From positions 1-45,940 of the forward strand of contig CALLDL010000128.1 of NCBI GenBank assembly GCA_937998305.1: a stretch of DNA of 45,940 nt, read 5' to 3'. This document shows, piece by piece, positions 7,786 through 15,613 of the stretch (position 1 is its first letter; each line of letters starts with the position of its first letter). The notes below the pieces were generated by a model. The model saw nothing but the letters and a program-made list of their open reading frames with translations, was not told the origin of the DNA and did not search any database. The DNA is from an uncultured Desulfobacterales bacterium (lineage in GTDB: Bacteria > Desulfobacterota > Desulfobacteria > Desulfobacterales > UBA11574). A program made the translations under genes and the position numbers.

Positions 7786-8715
7786 TCAATTCGGGTTTAC
7801 GTTTTTCATCAACTGTTTATCACTCTGAAGTTGTCCGTTAAAAATATACGCAGTGATGACGTCTATAACGGCGTTATCTCTCAAGATTCGTTTGTGTCCT
7901 AAACCTTCGGTGGTGTGCAGGTAAACATTATCTGTTTTTTCTGAGAGTATCTTTGAGTCTGTATAAGGAATTGTTCGGTCGTCTTTGTCGTGAACAATCA
8001 GCATCTTTGTGGCGATTGTTTTTGCAAGGACATCAGGGTTGTCTTGATGCACATCATACCCGTAGTATCTTTCCATCTCGGCAACCAGGCTCTGATATAC
8101 CATTTCGGGGACGCCGTGATGATTGAAAGAATTGAACAAAATTTCTTTGAGTTTAAGCGCCGGAGCAATAAGGACGGCATCAATGGAAGGTTTTTCTTTT
8201 GAAATGCAATTAATCGCCGCGGATGCACCGATAGAATAAGCGATAATGCCCTGAATATTGAAGCCATGGGATGGATCCAAAAAAGATCTTACCGTATCAG
8301 AGAGTTCAAAGTAGTTGGTGACTTGTCCTCCTGATAGTCCATGAGCGGGCGAATCATAGGTGATTACCGAGTATCCGGCGTTTATAAGTGGCTTAAAAAA
8401 ATGGGTGAAATTTACGCCGCGACCGTTCCACCCGTGAATAAAGAGAATGCCGGGTCCGTGTCCCCATTTCCAGCATCGGATTTTTTTGTCATGAACATGA
8501 ATATGAAACGATGTGCCATTTTCAAGGTATTGTCTTTCTAAGGGTGTGAGCGCATAGGACGTTGGTTTAAAAAACCGTTTGAGTATTATGTTTTTCGTCG
8601 CATCGGGTGCAAAGTGCCATAATGCTGTCAGCAAAACATGAGTACCTCTTTGCTTGGCTTTTATATGACGAACGTTCGTGCTTTGCGGTTTCATTTTAAC
8701 AATCTTTTTTGCCAT
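7786..8715 (-). CDS. Alpha/beta hydrolase
   Basis: 309 residues. The fold marks are HGWNGRG (94-100, oxyanion region), the nucleophile elbow IIAYSIGASAA with Ser161, HDKDDRTIP with the likely acid Asp246, and GLGHKRIL with His274. The nucleophile elbow is A-x-S-x-G rather than the commoner G-x-S-x-G. The first ~65 residues are basic and precede the catalytic domain. There is no signal peptide, so it is probably cytoplasmic. It follows the TetR gene by 12 bp and is almost certainly in the same transcript. A palindrome matching the TetR operator lies inside its first codons (8668-8679). Substrate unknown. Confidence 0.85.
   Translation of the reverse strand: MAKKIVKMKPQSTNVRHIKAKQRGTHVLLTALWHFAPDATKNIILKRFFKPTSYALTPLERQYLENGTSFHIHVHDKKIRCWKWGHGPGILFIHGWNGRGVNFTHFFKPLINAGYSVITYDSPAHGLSGGQVTNYFELSDTVRSFLDPSHGFNIQGIIAYSIGASAAINCISKEKPSIDAVLIAPALKLKEILFNSFNHHGVPEMVYQSLVAEMERYYGYDVHQDNPDVLAKTIATKMLIVHDKDDRTIPYTDSKILSEKTDNVYLHTTEGLGHKRILRDNAVIDVITAYIFNGQLQSDKQLMKNVNPN
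8668..8679. promoter_or_regulatory. Second TetR-type operator-like palindrome inside the hydrolase gene
   Basis: ACGAACGTTCGT is a perfect 12-bp palindrome and matches 11 of 12 positions of the operator core ACGACCGTTCGT at 9324-9335. It lies about 12 codons into the hydrolase reading frame, just downstream of the regulator gene. A roadblock or cooperative site for the adjacent TetR protein is possible. The coding constraint of this position makes chance a real alternative. Confidence 0.4.
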
Positions 8716-8727
8716 ATTACCCCCTTA

Positions 8728-9309
8728 TTATTTGTAACTATCCAACAACCGAACGAGTGCGGTTTCCTGACGTTTTCTGATTTCAGCATCATCAAGCAAA
8801 TTATAATAAAGATGAAAGCCGAGCAGAAGAGAATAGAGATCAAAGGCAAACTGGTCATCATCAATGTCTCTCCTGAAATCACCAACCTGAACCGCCGATT
8901 GAGCAATGCGTTTAAGACAATTGATCCATTCTTTCTGTTGATGCAGCAAAACATCCTTAACTTTTCCGGGGCGATCACTGAAATCCGCACTGGCAGAAAC
9001 AAAAATGCAGCCCCCTGTCAATTCAGAAGCCCATTGAATCCAGTTGTCTACCAGAGACCTGATTCTTGGGGTGCCGGCTTTGATTTTCAGTGCCGGAATG
9101 ATTACACCTTCTGAAAAAAGTCGAGCCGCGTAATGGAGTATCTCGATCTGAAGATTCTCCTTGGATTGGAAATGAGCAAACACTCCGCTTTTGGACATAT
9201 TCGTTGTCTTGGCAAGGTTTCCGATGGTCACACACTCAAGGCCCAATTGGCTTGCCATATCCAGACCGGCTTCCAGAACAATAAGTTTGGTATCTTCTCC
9301 TTTTGCCAT
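8728..9309 (-). CDS. TetR/AcrR-family transcriptional repressor
   Basis: 193 residues from the ATG at 9309. A longer frame to 9378 has no ribosome binding site and would run through a promoter. The N-terminal helix-turn-helix reads CVTIGNLAKTTNMSKSGVFA followed by HFQSKENLQIEILH, the TetR pattern. The C-terminal ligand domain has a Gly/Cys segment (ELTGGCIFVSASADFSDRPG) often seen in FabR/YcdC-type regulators. The gene and the hydrolase behind it form an operon led by a promoter whose -35/-10 spacer is an inverted repeat, so autorepression is the simplest reading. The predicted transcription start coincides with the ATG, implying leaderless translation. Confidence 0.88.
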   Translation of the reverse strand: MAKGEDTKLIVLEAGLDMASQLGLECVTIGNLAKTTNMSKSGVFAHFQSKENLQIEILHYAARLFSEGVIIPALKIKAGTPRIRSLVDNWIQWASELTGGCIFVSASADFSDRPGKVKDVLLHQQKEWINCLKRIAQSAVQVGDFRRDIDDDQFAFDLYSLLLGFHLYYNLLDDAEIRKRQETALVRLLDSYK

Positions 9310-9315
9310 GCCGAC

Positions 9316-9344
9316 AATATAGAACGACCGTTCGTTCTTGTCAA
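9316..9344 (-). promoter_or_regulatory. Sigma-70-type promoter with TetR operator in the spacer
   Basis: Read on the minus strand: -35 TTGACA (9344-9339), a 17-bp spacer, then -10 TATATT (9321-9316). The spacer and first -10 base hold AGAACGA-N4-TCGTTCT (9321-9338, in plus orientation), a perfect 7-bp inverted repeat of the kind bound by TetR-family dimers. The -10 ends 6 bases before the regulator's ATG, so transcription should start at or next to the A of ATG. Confidence 0.8.
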
Positions 9345-9478
9345 GTAAAAAAAAGCTGCCATGGATATTTTCTTTCAAATTTGGTATAAATTCTCATTTT
9401 CTGCTGTAACGGGGCTTGCCAATTCCGATGATTTTATTTTAAAATAAGCATCGAGGTTGGCCCTATTCCATGCAGAAA

Positions 9479-9637
9479 CCGAATCTGAGCGTTTCAACTT
9501 CTGACAAGTCCTTAACGGTTTAATTCTAACCGATGGGTTTAAGACGCAATCAATTCCATGTCGGTATAACAGTTTGATGATAAGTTGATATCGATCAGCC
9601 ATCTTATCATGTCATAAGTTGAAACGCTCAGATTCGG
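9479..9637. repeat. Inverted-repeat element (possible MITE) before trxB
   Basis: Positions 9479-9500 and 9616-9637 are perfect 22-bp inverted repeats (core ATCTGAGCGTTTCAACTT) around 115 bp. The inner part has further small palindromes (CGGTT/AACCG near 9518-9532, GATAAG/CTTATC). It ends 20 bp before the trxB start codon. The terminal arms and ~160-bp size fit a non-autonomous mobile element. A chance minus-strand frame across it (9375-9602) has no ribosome binding site. Confidence 0.7.
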
Positions 9638-9657
9638 CGAAAATAAGGAGATAAATC

Positions 9658-10626
9658 ATGTCACAACCTGAATTTTATGATCTGGTCATTATCGGCGGAG
9701 GACCCGGCGGCCTTTCAGCCGCCATCTATGCCATGCGGGCGGCCTTAAAGACCGTACTCATCGAAAAAGGGGTCCTCGGCGGCCAGCTCAACCAATCAGA
9801 CGCGGTGGAAAACTACCCTGGCTTCGAGAATATCAGCGGCAGCGAGCTTTCCATGAAGTTTGCCCAGCATGCTCGCGTGTACGGCATCGAGGAATTCAAC
9901 GACGAAGCTACGGTTATCGAGCCAGGCCTCGAATTTCATGCGGTACGCACCGCCGGCGGACGGGTGATCCAAACCCATGCCGTGATTCTGGCCCCGGGCG
10001 GTTGGCCCCGCAAGTTGAACATACAGGGAGAAGATGAATACTACGGCAAGGGGGTGTCCTATTGCGGTGTGTGTGACGGCTTTTTTTTCAGAGGCAAAAA
10101 TGTCGTGGTCGTTGGGGGAGGCGATACCGCCTGCGAAGAAGGGCTCTATCTGGCCAAATTGGCCGCCAAGGTCTACTTGGTCCATCGCCGCGATGCGCTG
10201 CGTGCCAGCATGATCCTGCAAAAGCGCGTCGAGGCAGAACGTAAGATGGAGGTTCTGTGGAACACCGTCGTCACGGAAATCAAGGCGGACACCGACGGGG
10301 TTAACTCCGTTACTCTGCAGGACACCCGGACCGGCGGACAGCGAGACCTGCCCATCGACGGTGTCTTCATATTCATCGGCTTTGATCCAAAAAATCAGTT
10401 GGTGCCGGCCGGTATTCGCATGACCCCGGAGGGTTTTGTGATCACCAATGATCAATGCGCCACCAACATCGACGGCATTTACGTGGTCGGTGATTTGCGC
10501 GAAAGGTATGCCCGCCAGATCGTGTTGGCGGCAGCCGACGGCTGCATGGCTGCCCTGTCGGCCGCCCATTATGTGGAGACCCGCAAAGCCAAAATGGAAG
10601 ACCTCACCTGCGCTTTGCCGGAGTGA
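9658..10626 (+). CDS. trxB: Thioredoxin-disulfide reductase (NADPH/FAD)
   Basis: 322 residues, normal for low-Mr thioredoxin reductases. FAD site IIGGGPGGLSAAIYAMRA at the N-terminus; redox dithiol Cys136-Gly-Val-Cys139-Asp (family usually CATC or CVTC); NAD(P) site VVVVGGGDTACEEG; C-terminal FAD contact GIYVVGDLRE with RQIVLAAADG. It reduces thioredoxin for DNA precursor synthesis and redox repair. AAGGAG lies 8 bases upstream of the ATG. Its codon use is clearly more GC-rich than its neighbours (many third-position G/C) and it stands directly behind an inverted-repeat element, so recent acquisition is possible. No thioredoxin gene is adjacent. Confidence 0.9.
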   Translation: MSQPEFYDLVIIGGGPGGLSAAIYAMRAALKTVLIEKGVLGGQLNQSDAVENYPGFENISGSELSMKFAQHARVYGIEEFNDEATVIEPGLEFHAVRTAGGRVIQTHAVILAPGGWPRKLNIQGEDEYYGKGVSYCGVCDGFFFRGKNVVVVGGGDTACEEGLYLAKLAAKVYLVHRRDALRASMILQKRVEAERKMEVLWNTVVTEIKADTDGVNSVTLQDTRTGGQRDLPIDGVFIFIGFDPKNQLVPAGIRMTPEGFVITNDQCATNIDGIYVVGDLRERYARQIVLAAADGCMAALSAAHYVETRKAKMEDLTCALPE

Positions 10627-10926
10627 GACAAAGTGAGATATCTGTAATTTTAATAATTTCGGTTATATTAATGAGTACATATTGGTGTTTGATTGATGTT
10701 ATGGCAATAAAGATCAGATTCTGTCTCAAACAAAATTTAACATAAAAAACATTAAAGATATTAATAGTATTGTCGATAGCTTATTAAAGCTTATAGAACG
10801 CACAAAATAACCTTAGAGAGATTTTGGTAAAATGGTGAGTAAACGTTCACTGATGTTTGGAATTGTTAACACTGGCCAACATGGAAGAATTAATTAAAAG
10901 AATGAACTATGTAAAATTACAATAAG
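10627..10926. other. Intergenic stretch with a possible decayed reading frame
   Basis: Between trxB and the HDOD gene. An in-frame run of about 37 codons, ending with TAA near 10810 (… INSIVDSLLKLIERTK), looks peptide-like but begins just after a stop. A short ATG frame at 10670 in another phase leads towards it. This could be a frameshifted small gene or chance. No terminator or promoter is convincing. Confidence 0.3.
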
Positions 10927-11790
10927 ATGAAGCGCATGTTAAAACCAATAGAGATCGACCCAAAAACATTTCTTCGCGAGCATTGCAGCCTACCTGCATT
11001 GCCTGAAGCAGTGATACGTCTTCAGGAAATGGTACAAGATGACGCAACAGACAGCGCAATGGTAGCACAAATCATATCCGGAGATCCAGCGCTAGTTGCC
11101 CAAGTATTAGCCGTTGTTAACAGTGCATATTACTCACTTCCCAAGACGACTTCAAACGTGAAGTATGCTGTTGCATACTTAGGTCTCAGTGTAATACAAC
11201 GGATCGTGATTTCTGTCGGTGTTGTTAATGCAATGGGAATCAAAGAAAAGAAAGAGCTTAATAACTATTGGTACCACTCTTTCTTTACAGCTCTAACTAC
11301 GAGGTATTTAGCAAAGAAATTTTGGAGTTACTTAGATCCTGAAGATCTATGGACAGCATCGATACTCCATGATATTGGCAAGTTGGTATATATTAAATTT
11401 TTCCCTGAGCATTACAAGGAGCTTAAACGGTATTGTAAAAAAAATGGTTGTGTATTCTCAGAAGCAGAAGAACATTATAAACTACCTGCCAGCTCATATT
11501 TAGGCTCTCTGCTATGCCATCATTGGAGACTGCCAAGCAAAGTCGAGGATGCATGTAAATATCATAATCTATCCCATATATCTGAGCAAGGATCAGATTT
11601 TCAGACAGTAATCGCCTTGGGAAATCTTCTTACCACGCTGTCCGTAGGTGGATTAAACGAATCCTGTAAAAACAGGATAAAAGAAGTAGCTGAGAATATC
11701 CTTGAATTATCACCAAACAATTTTATTTCAATCATTGCGGATGTTTATGATTTGGAATCAGAAGCAGAAAAGTTTCTGAGAAGTTTCTGA
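10927..11790 (+). CDS. HDOD-domain signalling protein
   Basis: 287 residues made up almost wholly of one HDOD domain. Marks are LPALPEAVIRLQEMVQDD at the start, IISGDPALVAQVLAVVNSAYY in the middle, and an HD-like ILHDIGKLVYIKF at about residues 147-159. HDOD proteins are non-catalytic relatives of HD phosphohydrolases found in signal transduction, motility and c-di-GMP settings. No receiver, GGDEF or EAL domain is attached. The start is uncertain because only a weak AATAAG precedes the ATG. Monocistronic; the convergent ltaE gene ends 30 bp beyond it. Confidence 0.85.
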   Translation: MKRMLKPIEIDPKTFLREHCSLPALPEAVIRLQEMVQDDATDSAMVAQIISGDPALVAQVLAVVNSAYYSLPKTTSNVKYAVAYLGLSVIQRIVISVGVVNAMGIKEKKELNNYWYHSFFTALTTRYLAKKFWSYLDPEDLWTASILHDIGKLVYIKFFPEHYKELKRYCKKNGCVFSEAEEHYKLPASSYLGSLLCHHWRLPSKVEDACKYHNLSHISEQGSDFQTVIALGNLLTTLSVGGLNESCKNRIKEVAENILELSPNNFISIIADVYDLESEAEKFLRSF

Positions 11791-11820
11791 TGAAATAAAT
11801 ACTTCATAATACAACATGTT

Positions 11821-12861
11821 TCAAAACTCTTTCAATATCTCGAAAAATATATCTAAGGCATAGTCGATATCCGAAGAAGTCACATGATAATTGGTGACGG
11901 CCCTCAAACGGTTCGGTCCAGTGGGGAGCAGGCGAATGCCATGACGATCGAGTTTTTCTGCCATTATCCGTGATGTCATCCCTTTTTTCTTTATGTCAAC
12001 GAATACAATGTTGGTCATCACAACATCCAGATCAATGGATAAGCTCTCCATATTTTCAAGACCTTCAGCCAACTTTCTGGCGTTTTCATGATCATCTGCC
12101 AGGCGATCCACCATTTCGGTCAGTGCAACGATACCGGCTGCGGCCAGAATGCCTGCCTGACGCATACCGCCACCGACGACTTTGCGGTTCCGCCGGGCTT
12201 CCGAGATAAAGTCTGCGTTTCCGGAAACGACAGAGCCTACTGGTGCCGCCAATCCTTTGCTCAAACAAATGCTGACGGAATCGGCTTGGGCAACAAGATC
12301 CTTTGCATCCTCACCAAGGGCTGTTGTTGCATTAAAAAGTCGGGCGCCGTCGACATGTAATTTCAGTCTATAACGACGGGCCAATTCTGCTACAGAATGC
12401 ATATAGCGAACATCCAGGGGGCTGCCGTTACACCGGTTATGGGTGTTCTCCAAGACAATGAGTTTTGTTCTGGGGAAGTGGTCGTTGTCCGGACGAATGG
12501 CAGCTTCTATATCAGCCAATGCCATTGTGCCGTCCGGCTTATTTTCCAGGCTGTGAGGGTGTATGCCGCCCAGTGCTGCGGAACCTCCCTGTTCGTAAAC
12601 AAACATATGGGACTGATCACCGAGTATCATTTCATTGCCTCGGCCGCAGTGTGTGAGTTGGCTGACCAGGTTTGCCATGGTGCCGCTGGCCACAAACAAC
12701 GCCGCTTCTTTTTCCAGCCGCTTGGCAACCATTTCTTCGAGGCGGTTTACCGTGGGATCTTCACCAAACACATCATCTCCAACTTTTGCCTCGGACATGG
12801 CCTGCCGCATGGCCGGTGTCGGCTGTGTAATGGTATCCGATCGCATGTCAACAATACGCAT
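11821..12861 (-). CDS. ltaE: Low-specificity L-threonine aldolase (PLP)
   Basis: 346 residues, the family length. Starts MRIVDMRSDTITQPTPAMRQ, the conserved N-terminus. PLP marks: GDDVFGEDPTVNRLE, FVASGTMANL, HVDGARLFNA (cofactor Asp) and the Schiff-base Lys202 in ICLSKGLAAPVGS. It cleaves threonine/allo-threonine to glycine plus acetaldehyde. AAGGAGA precedes the ATG. It is divergent from the acetoacetyl-CoA synthetase gene, with 159 bp between the two starts. Acetaldehyde from this reaction is a conceivable AOR substrate, but no linkage beyond the same window is seen. Confidence 0.9.
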   Translation of the reverse strand: MRIVDMRSDTITQPTPAMRQAMSEAKVGDDVFGEDPTVNRLEEMVAKRLEKEAALFVASGTMANLVSQLTHCGRGNEMILGDQSHMFVYEQGGSAALGGIHPHSLENKPDGTMALADIEAAIRPDNDHFPRTKLIVLENTHNRCNGSPLDVRYMHSVAELARRYRLKLHVDGARLFNATTALGEDAKDLVAQADSVSICLSKGLAAPVGSVVSGNADFISEARRNRKVVGGGMRQAGILAAAGIVALTEMVDRLADDHENARKLAEGLENMESLSIDLDVVMTNIVFVDIKKKGMTSRIMAEKLDRHGIRLLPTGPNRLRAVTNYHVTSSDIDYALDIFFEILKEF

Positions 12862-12934
12862 TTCTTGTCTCCTTTAAATTTAATTTTCTTGCCCAATTTT
12901 ATGATGTTTTCAATTAAATTTTCAAGGCATATTC

Positions 12935-12963
12935 TTGACTAATTTTTTAAGTTAGCGTTAAAA
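12935..12963 (+). promoter_or_regulatory. Weak sigma-70-like promoter for acetoacetyl-CoA synthetase
   Basis: TTGACT (12935-12940), 17-bp spacer, TTAAAA (12958-12963) in the divergent region between ltaE and the synthetase. The -35 is good and the -10 poor. Confidence 0.3.
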
Positions 12964-13020
12964 GGAACTTGAAACGCTGTATGTGATTTATTCTACAAAG
13001 GTTTAAGGGAGAAATTGACC

Positions 13021-14976
13021 ATGGCCAAACTTTTATGGAGACCATCTGAGGAAAGAATCCAAGGCACCAATATGTATCGATTCATGAATTTTGTTAATGC
13101 AAAGTTCAATCAAAATTTTACTGAATATGCTTCGCTTTACCAATGGTCCATAGATAATATTCCTGATTTCTGGGCGGCAACATGGGAGTTTGTGGAAATA
13201 AAAGCATCAAAGTCTTATGATCAGGTCATTGATGATGTAACGAAAATGCCGGGTACTAAATGGTTTTCCGGGTCGAGGCTTAATTTTGCCGAAAATCTTT
13301 TGCGATTCAGAGACGATCAGACAGCGCTTGTCTTTCGAGGAGAGGATCGGGTGGCCAGAAAAATGACCTATGCTACGCTTTATGAAGAAATAGCACGCGT
13401 GGCCCGGTCTTTGAAATTAGCCGGTGTCCTGGCCTGTGATCGGGTAGCCGGCTTTATGCCCAACATGCCCGAGACCATCATCGCCATGCTGGCCGCTGCC
13501 AGTATCGGTGCCACTTGGTCTTCGTGTTCTCCGGATTTTGGAACAAAGGGGGTGTTGGATCGATTCGGCCAGATCAAACCCAGGGTTTTGTTTACGGCAG
13601 ACGGATATTTTTTCAAAGGAAAACACTTTGACAGCCTGGAAAAAATTTCAAACATCATCAAAGAGATTCCTTCCATTGAAAAAGTAGTGGTGGTGCCGTA
13701 CACTCAAAAAAATCCGGATATCAAGGGGTTGTCGAATGGCGTTCATTACAAGGATTTTCGGTCTTCAGAATCCAATCTAAACATCGAGTTCGCACAACTC
13801 CCTTTTGACCATCCCCTTTACATCATGTATTCGTCCGGCACCACCGGACTTCCCAAATGTATGGTTCAGAGTGCCGGAGGGATTCTCATTCACCATTTAA
13901 AAGAACTTGTTTTTCACACAGATTTAAAAAGAGAAGATACCATCTTTTATTTCACCACGTGCAGTTGGATGATGTGGAACTGGCTGGTCAGTTCTTTGGC
14001 GGTGGGCGCCACATTGGTTCTTTTTGACGGAAATCCCTTTCATCCGAATCCCGGAGCCCTTTGGAAGATCGCTCAGGACGAGAAAATATCGATATTCGGA
14101 ACCAGTGCCGGATACATTGCCGCACTGCAAAATTTCGGAGTAACGCCCGGGAAAACATACGATCTCACCCCGCTTAAGGCGTTGCTTTCAACAGGATCAC
14201 CGCTTTCCATCGAAGGTTTTGAGTATATTTACAAAGAAGTTAAAGCAGACCTTCAATTGGCCTCGATTTCCGGAGGTACGGATTTAAATGGCTGTTTCGC
14301 TCTGGGGAATCCAATGGGAACGGTATATGCAGGTGAACTTCAGTGCCGAGGGCTGGCCATGAAGGTCGAGGCTTTTGACGAGAACGGAAAATCGGTCATC
14401 AATCAGCAGGGCGAACTGGTATGTACGGCACCTTTTCCATCTATGCCCATTTATTTCTGGAATGATCCGGACAACCAAAAATATCATGACGCATATTTTG
14501 ATGTTTATCCCAATATCTGGCGGCATGGGGATTATATTCTGATCACAGAGAGAGGCGGTGTCGTTATTTACGGCCGGTCGGATGCCACCTTGAATCCCGG
14601 CGGCGTGCGCATCGGCACCGCCGAGATCTATCGCCAGGTGGACCTTTTAGAGGAGATCGAAGACTGTGTTGTGGTGGGGCAGAATTGGAAAAATGATGTT
14701 CGGGTGATTCTGTTTGTCAAAATGGCCGAAGGGTATGAGTTGGCAGATGAGATTATCAATAAAGTAAAAACCACCATTCGAGCCAACGCTTCTCCAAGAC
14801 ATGTCCCTGCTGTCATTGTTTCGGTTCCGGATATTCCCTATACTCACAACATGAAAAAGGTGGAACTGGCGGTGAATAAGGTTGTTCACAATCAGCCGGT
14901 TCTCAACAAGGACTCACTGAAAAACCCGGAATCGCTGGATTATTTTGCTGATTTAAAGGAGTTGCAGGCAAGTTAA
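13021..14976 (+). CDS. Acetoacetyl-CoA synthetase (acyl-adenylate-forming)
   Basis: 651 residues from the ATG at 13021 (GGGAG 9 bases upstream), the length of AACS. The N-terminus LLWRPSEERIQGTNMYRFM and GTKWFSGSRLNFAENLLR are AACS-type. P-loop SSGTTGLPK starts at Ser271; A5 motif SISGGTDLNGCF; A7/A8 WRHGD ... GRSDATLNPGGVRIGTAEIY; the catalytic C-terminal Lys is in HNMKKVE (612/613). It makes acetoacetyl-CoA from acetoacetate, ATP and CoA. Acetyl-CoA synthetase is a less likely reading because of the N-terminal pattern. No thiolase or CoA-transferase gene is adjacent. Confidence 0.88.
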   Translation: MAKLLWRPSEERIQGTNMYRFMNFVNAKFNQNFTEYASLYQWSIDNIPDFWAATWEFVEIKASKSYDQVIDDVTKMPGTKWFSGSRLNFAENLLRFRDDQTALVFRGEDRVARKMTYATLYEEIARVARSLKLAGVLACDRVAGFMPNMPETIIAMLAAASIGATWSSCSPDFGTKGVLDRFGQIKPRVLFTADGYFFKGKHFDSLEKISNIIKEIPSIEKVVVVPYTQKNPDIKGLSNGVHYKDFRSSESNLNIEFAQLPFDHPLYIMYSSGTTGLPKCMVQSAGGILIHHLKELVFHTDLKREDTIFYFTTCSWMMWNWLVSSLAVGATLVLFDGNPFHPNPGALWKIAQDEKISIFGTSAGYIAALQNFGVTPGKTYDLTPLKALLSTGSPLSIEGFEYIYKEVKADLQLASISGGTDLNGCFALGNPMGTVYAGELQCRGLAMKVEAFDENGKSVINQQGELVCTAPFPSMPIYFWNDPDNQKYHDAYFDVYPNIWRHGDYILITERGGVVIYGRSDATLNPGGVRIGTAEIYRQVDLLEEIEDCVVVGQNWKNDVRVILFVKMAEGYELADEIINKVKTTIRANASPRHVPAVIVSVPDIPYTHNMKKVELAVNKVVHNQPVLNKDSLKNPESLDYFADLKELQAS

Positions 14977-14994
14977 TCCGAACCATACTTAATT

Positions 14995-15396
14995 TCATTG
15001 GCATTTACCACTAACACAAAATCCGGATTCCCCGCATTCGGAATCATCGGTGCACCCCTGAGGCTCTGTTGCTTCTTCTTTACTATCTTCTTCAACAGAA
15101 AGCCTTGCTTCCATTCCGTGCCGTATTTGTTTTGCTATTCTGTTGTTTACCCTAACCTTGGCAAATGACTCTGAAGCCTGCTCAATTGGGCCGCAAGTGA
15201 TTTCTTCACCTGAAGAAGAATAAAAACATACCGTGGCTCCCATTACAAATCCGTCAGCGATGCTGCCATTAATGAAGACGTATTTTCTGCTAGAATGAAT
15301 TCTCGTAACCTGTGCGGCCATAGAAATGCTTTCAAAAACTGTCGCAGCGATCACCATAATTGCCAGTGCCACAAGTAATACTTTGATTTTTTGCAT
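14995..15396 (-). CDS. Small exported protein with C-terminal Cys-rich motif
   Basis: 133 residues from the ATG at 15396, with AAAGGTG upstream; a GTG nine bases earlier overlaps that site. Residues 1-30 are a signal peptide (LLVALAIMVIAATVFESISMAAQ). A beta-rich middle part follows. An acidic linker (EEDSKEEATE) leads to GCTDDSECGESGFCVSGKCQ at the extreme C-terminus. That Cys-x5-Cys-x5-Cys-x4-Cys module resembles disulfide-knot repeats seen in some exported deltaproteobacterial proteins. No function can be assigned. It is convergent with the acetoacetyl-CoA synthetase gene and reads leftwards, away from dnaK. Confidence 0.65.
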   Translation of the reverse strand: MQKIKVLLVALAIMVIAATVFESISMAAQVTRIHSSRKYVFINGSIADGFVMGATVCFYSSSGEEITCGPIEQASESFAKVRVNNRIAKQIRHGMEARLSVEEDSKEEATEPQGCTDDSECGESGFCVSGKCQ

Positions 15397-15554
15397 AACA
15401 TTCACCTTTTAAGATGTATCTTGCTTATTTTAGTTCATACATTTTGCGCATAAAGGGGTAAAAAAGTGAAAAAATAATACCAAGAAAGAATGATTTGGTA
15501 AAGATTTTAATTCAAATTGCTTAAGGGGGACGGTTTAGAAATGTTTGCCGGCCT

Positions 15555-15596
15555 AAAAAAAATCCTGTGGCACAAGCGTGCGCACAGGATTTTTTT
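15555..15596. terminator. Strong bidirectional terminator after dnaK
   Basis: A 14-bp stem (AAAAAATCCTGTG / CACAGGATTTTTT) encloses a GC-containing loop that can itself pair (GCAC/GTGC). A run of T follows on either strand. It lies 18 bp past the dnaK stop codon. Confidence 0.9.
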
Positions 15597-15613
15597 AAAA
15601 GTACTAAATGGGT

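Noticed and set aside
9375-9602. 75-codon minus-strand frame through the inverted-repeat element
   Set aside because: Half of it is the palindromic element itself. It has no ribosome binding site and no family resemblance. Treated as chance or as part of the repeat.
9796-10569. 257-codon minus-strand frame opposite trxB
   Set aside because: It is antisense to a clear thioredoxin reductase in GC-rich DNA, which favours long shadow frames. It has no ribosome binding site and no recognisable motif.
12397-12942. 181-codon plus-strand frame opposite ltaE
   Set aside because: Antisense to a well-supported threonine aldolase, with no ribosome binding site.
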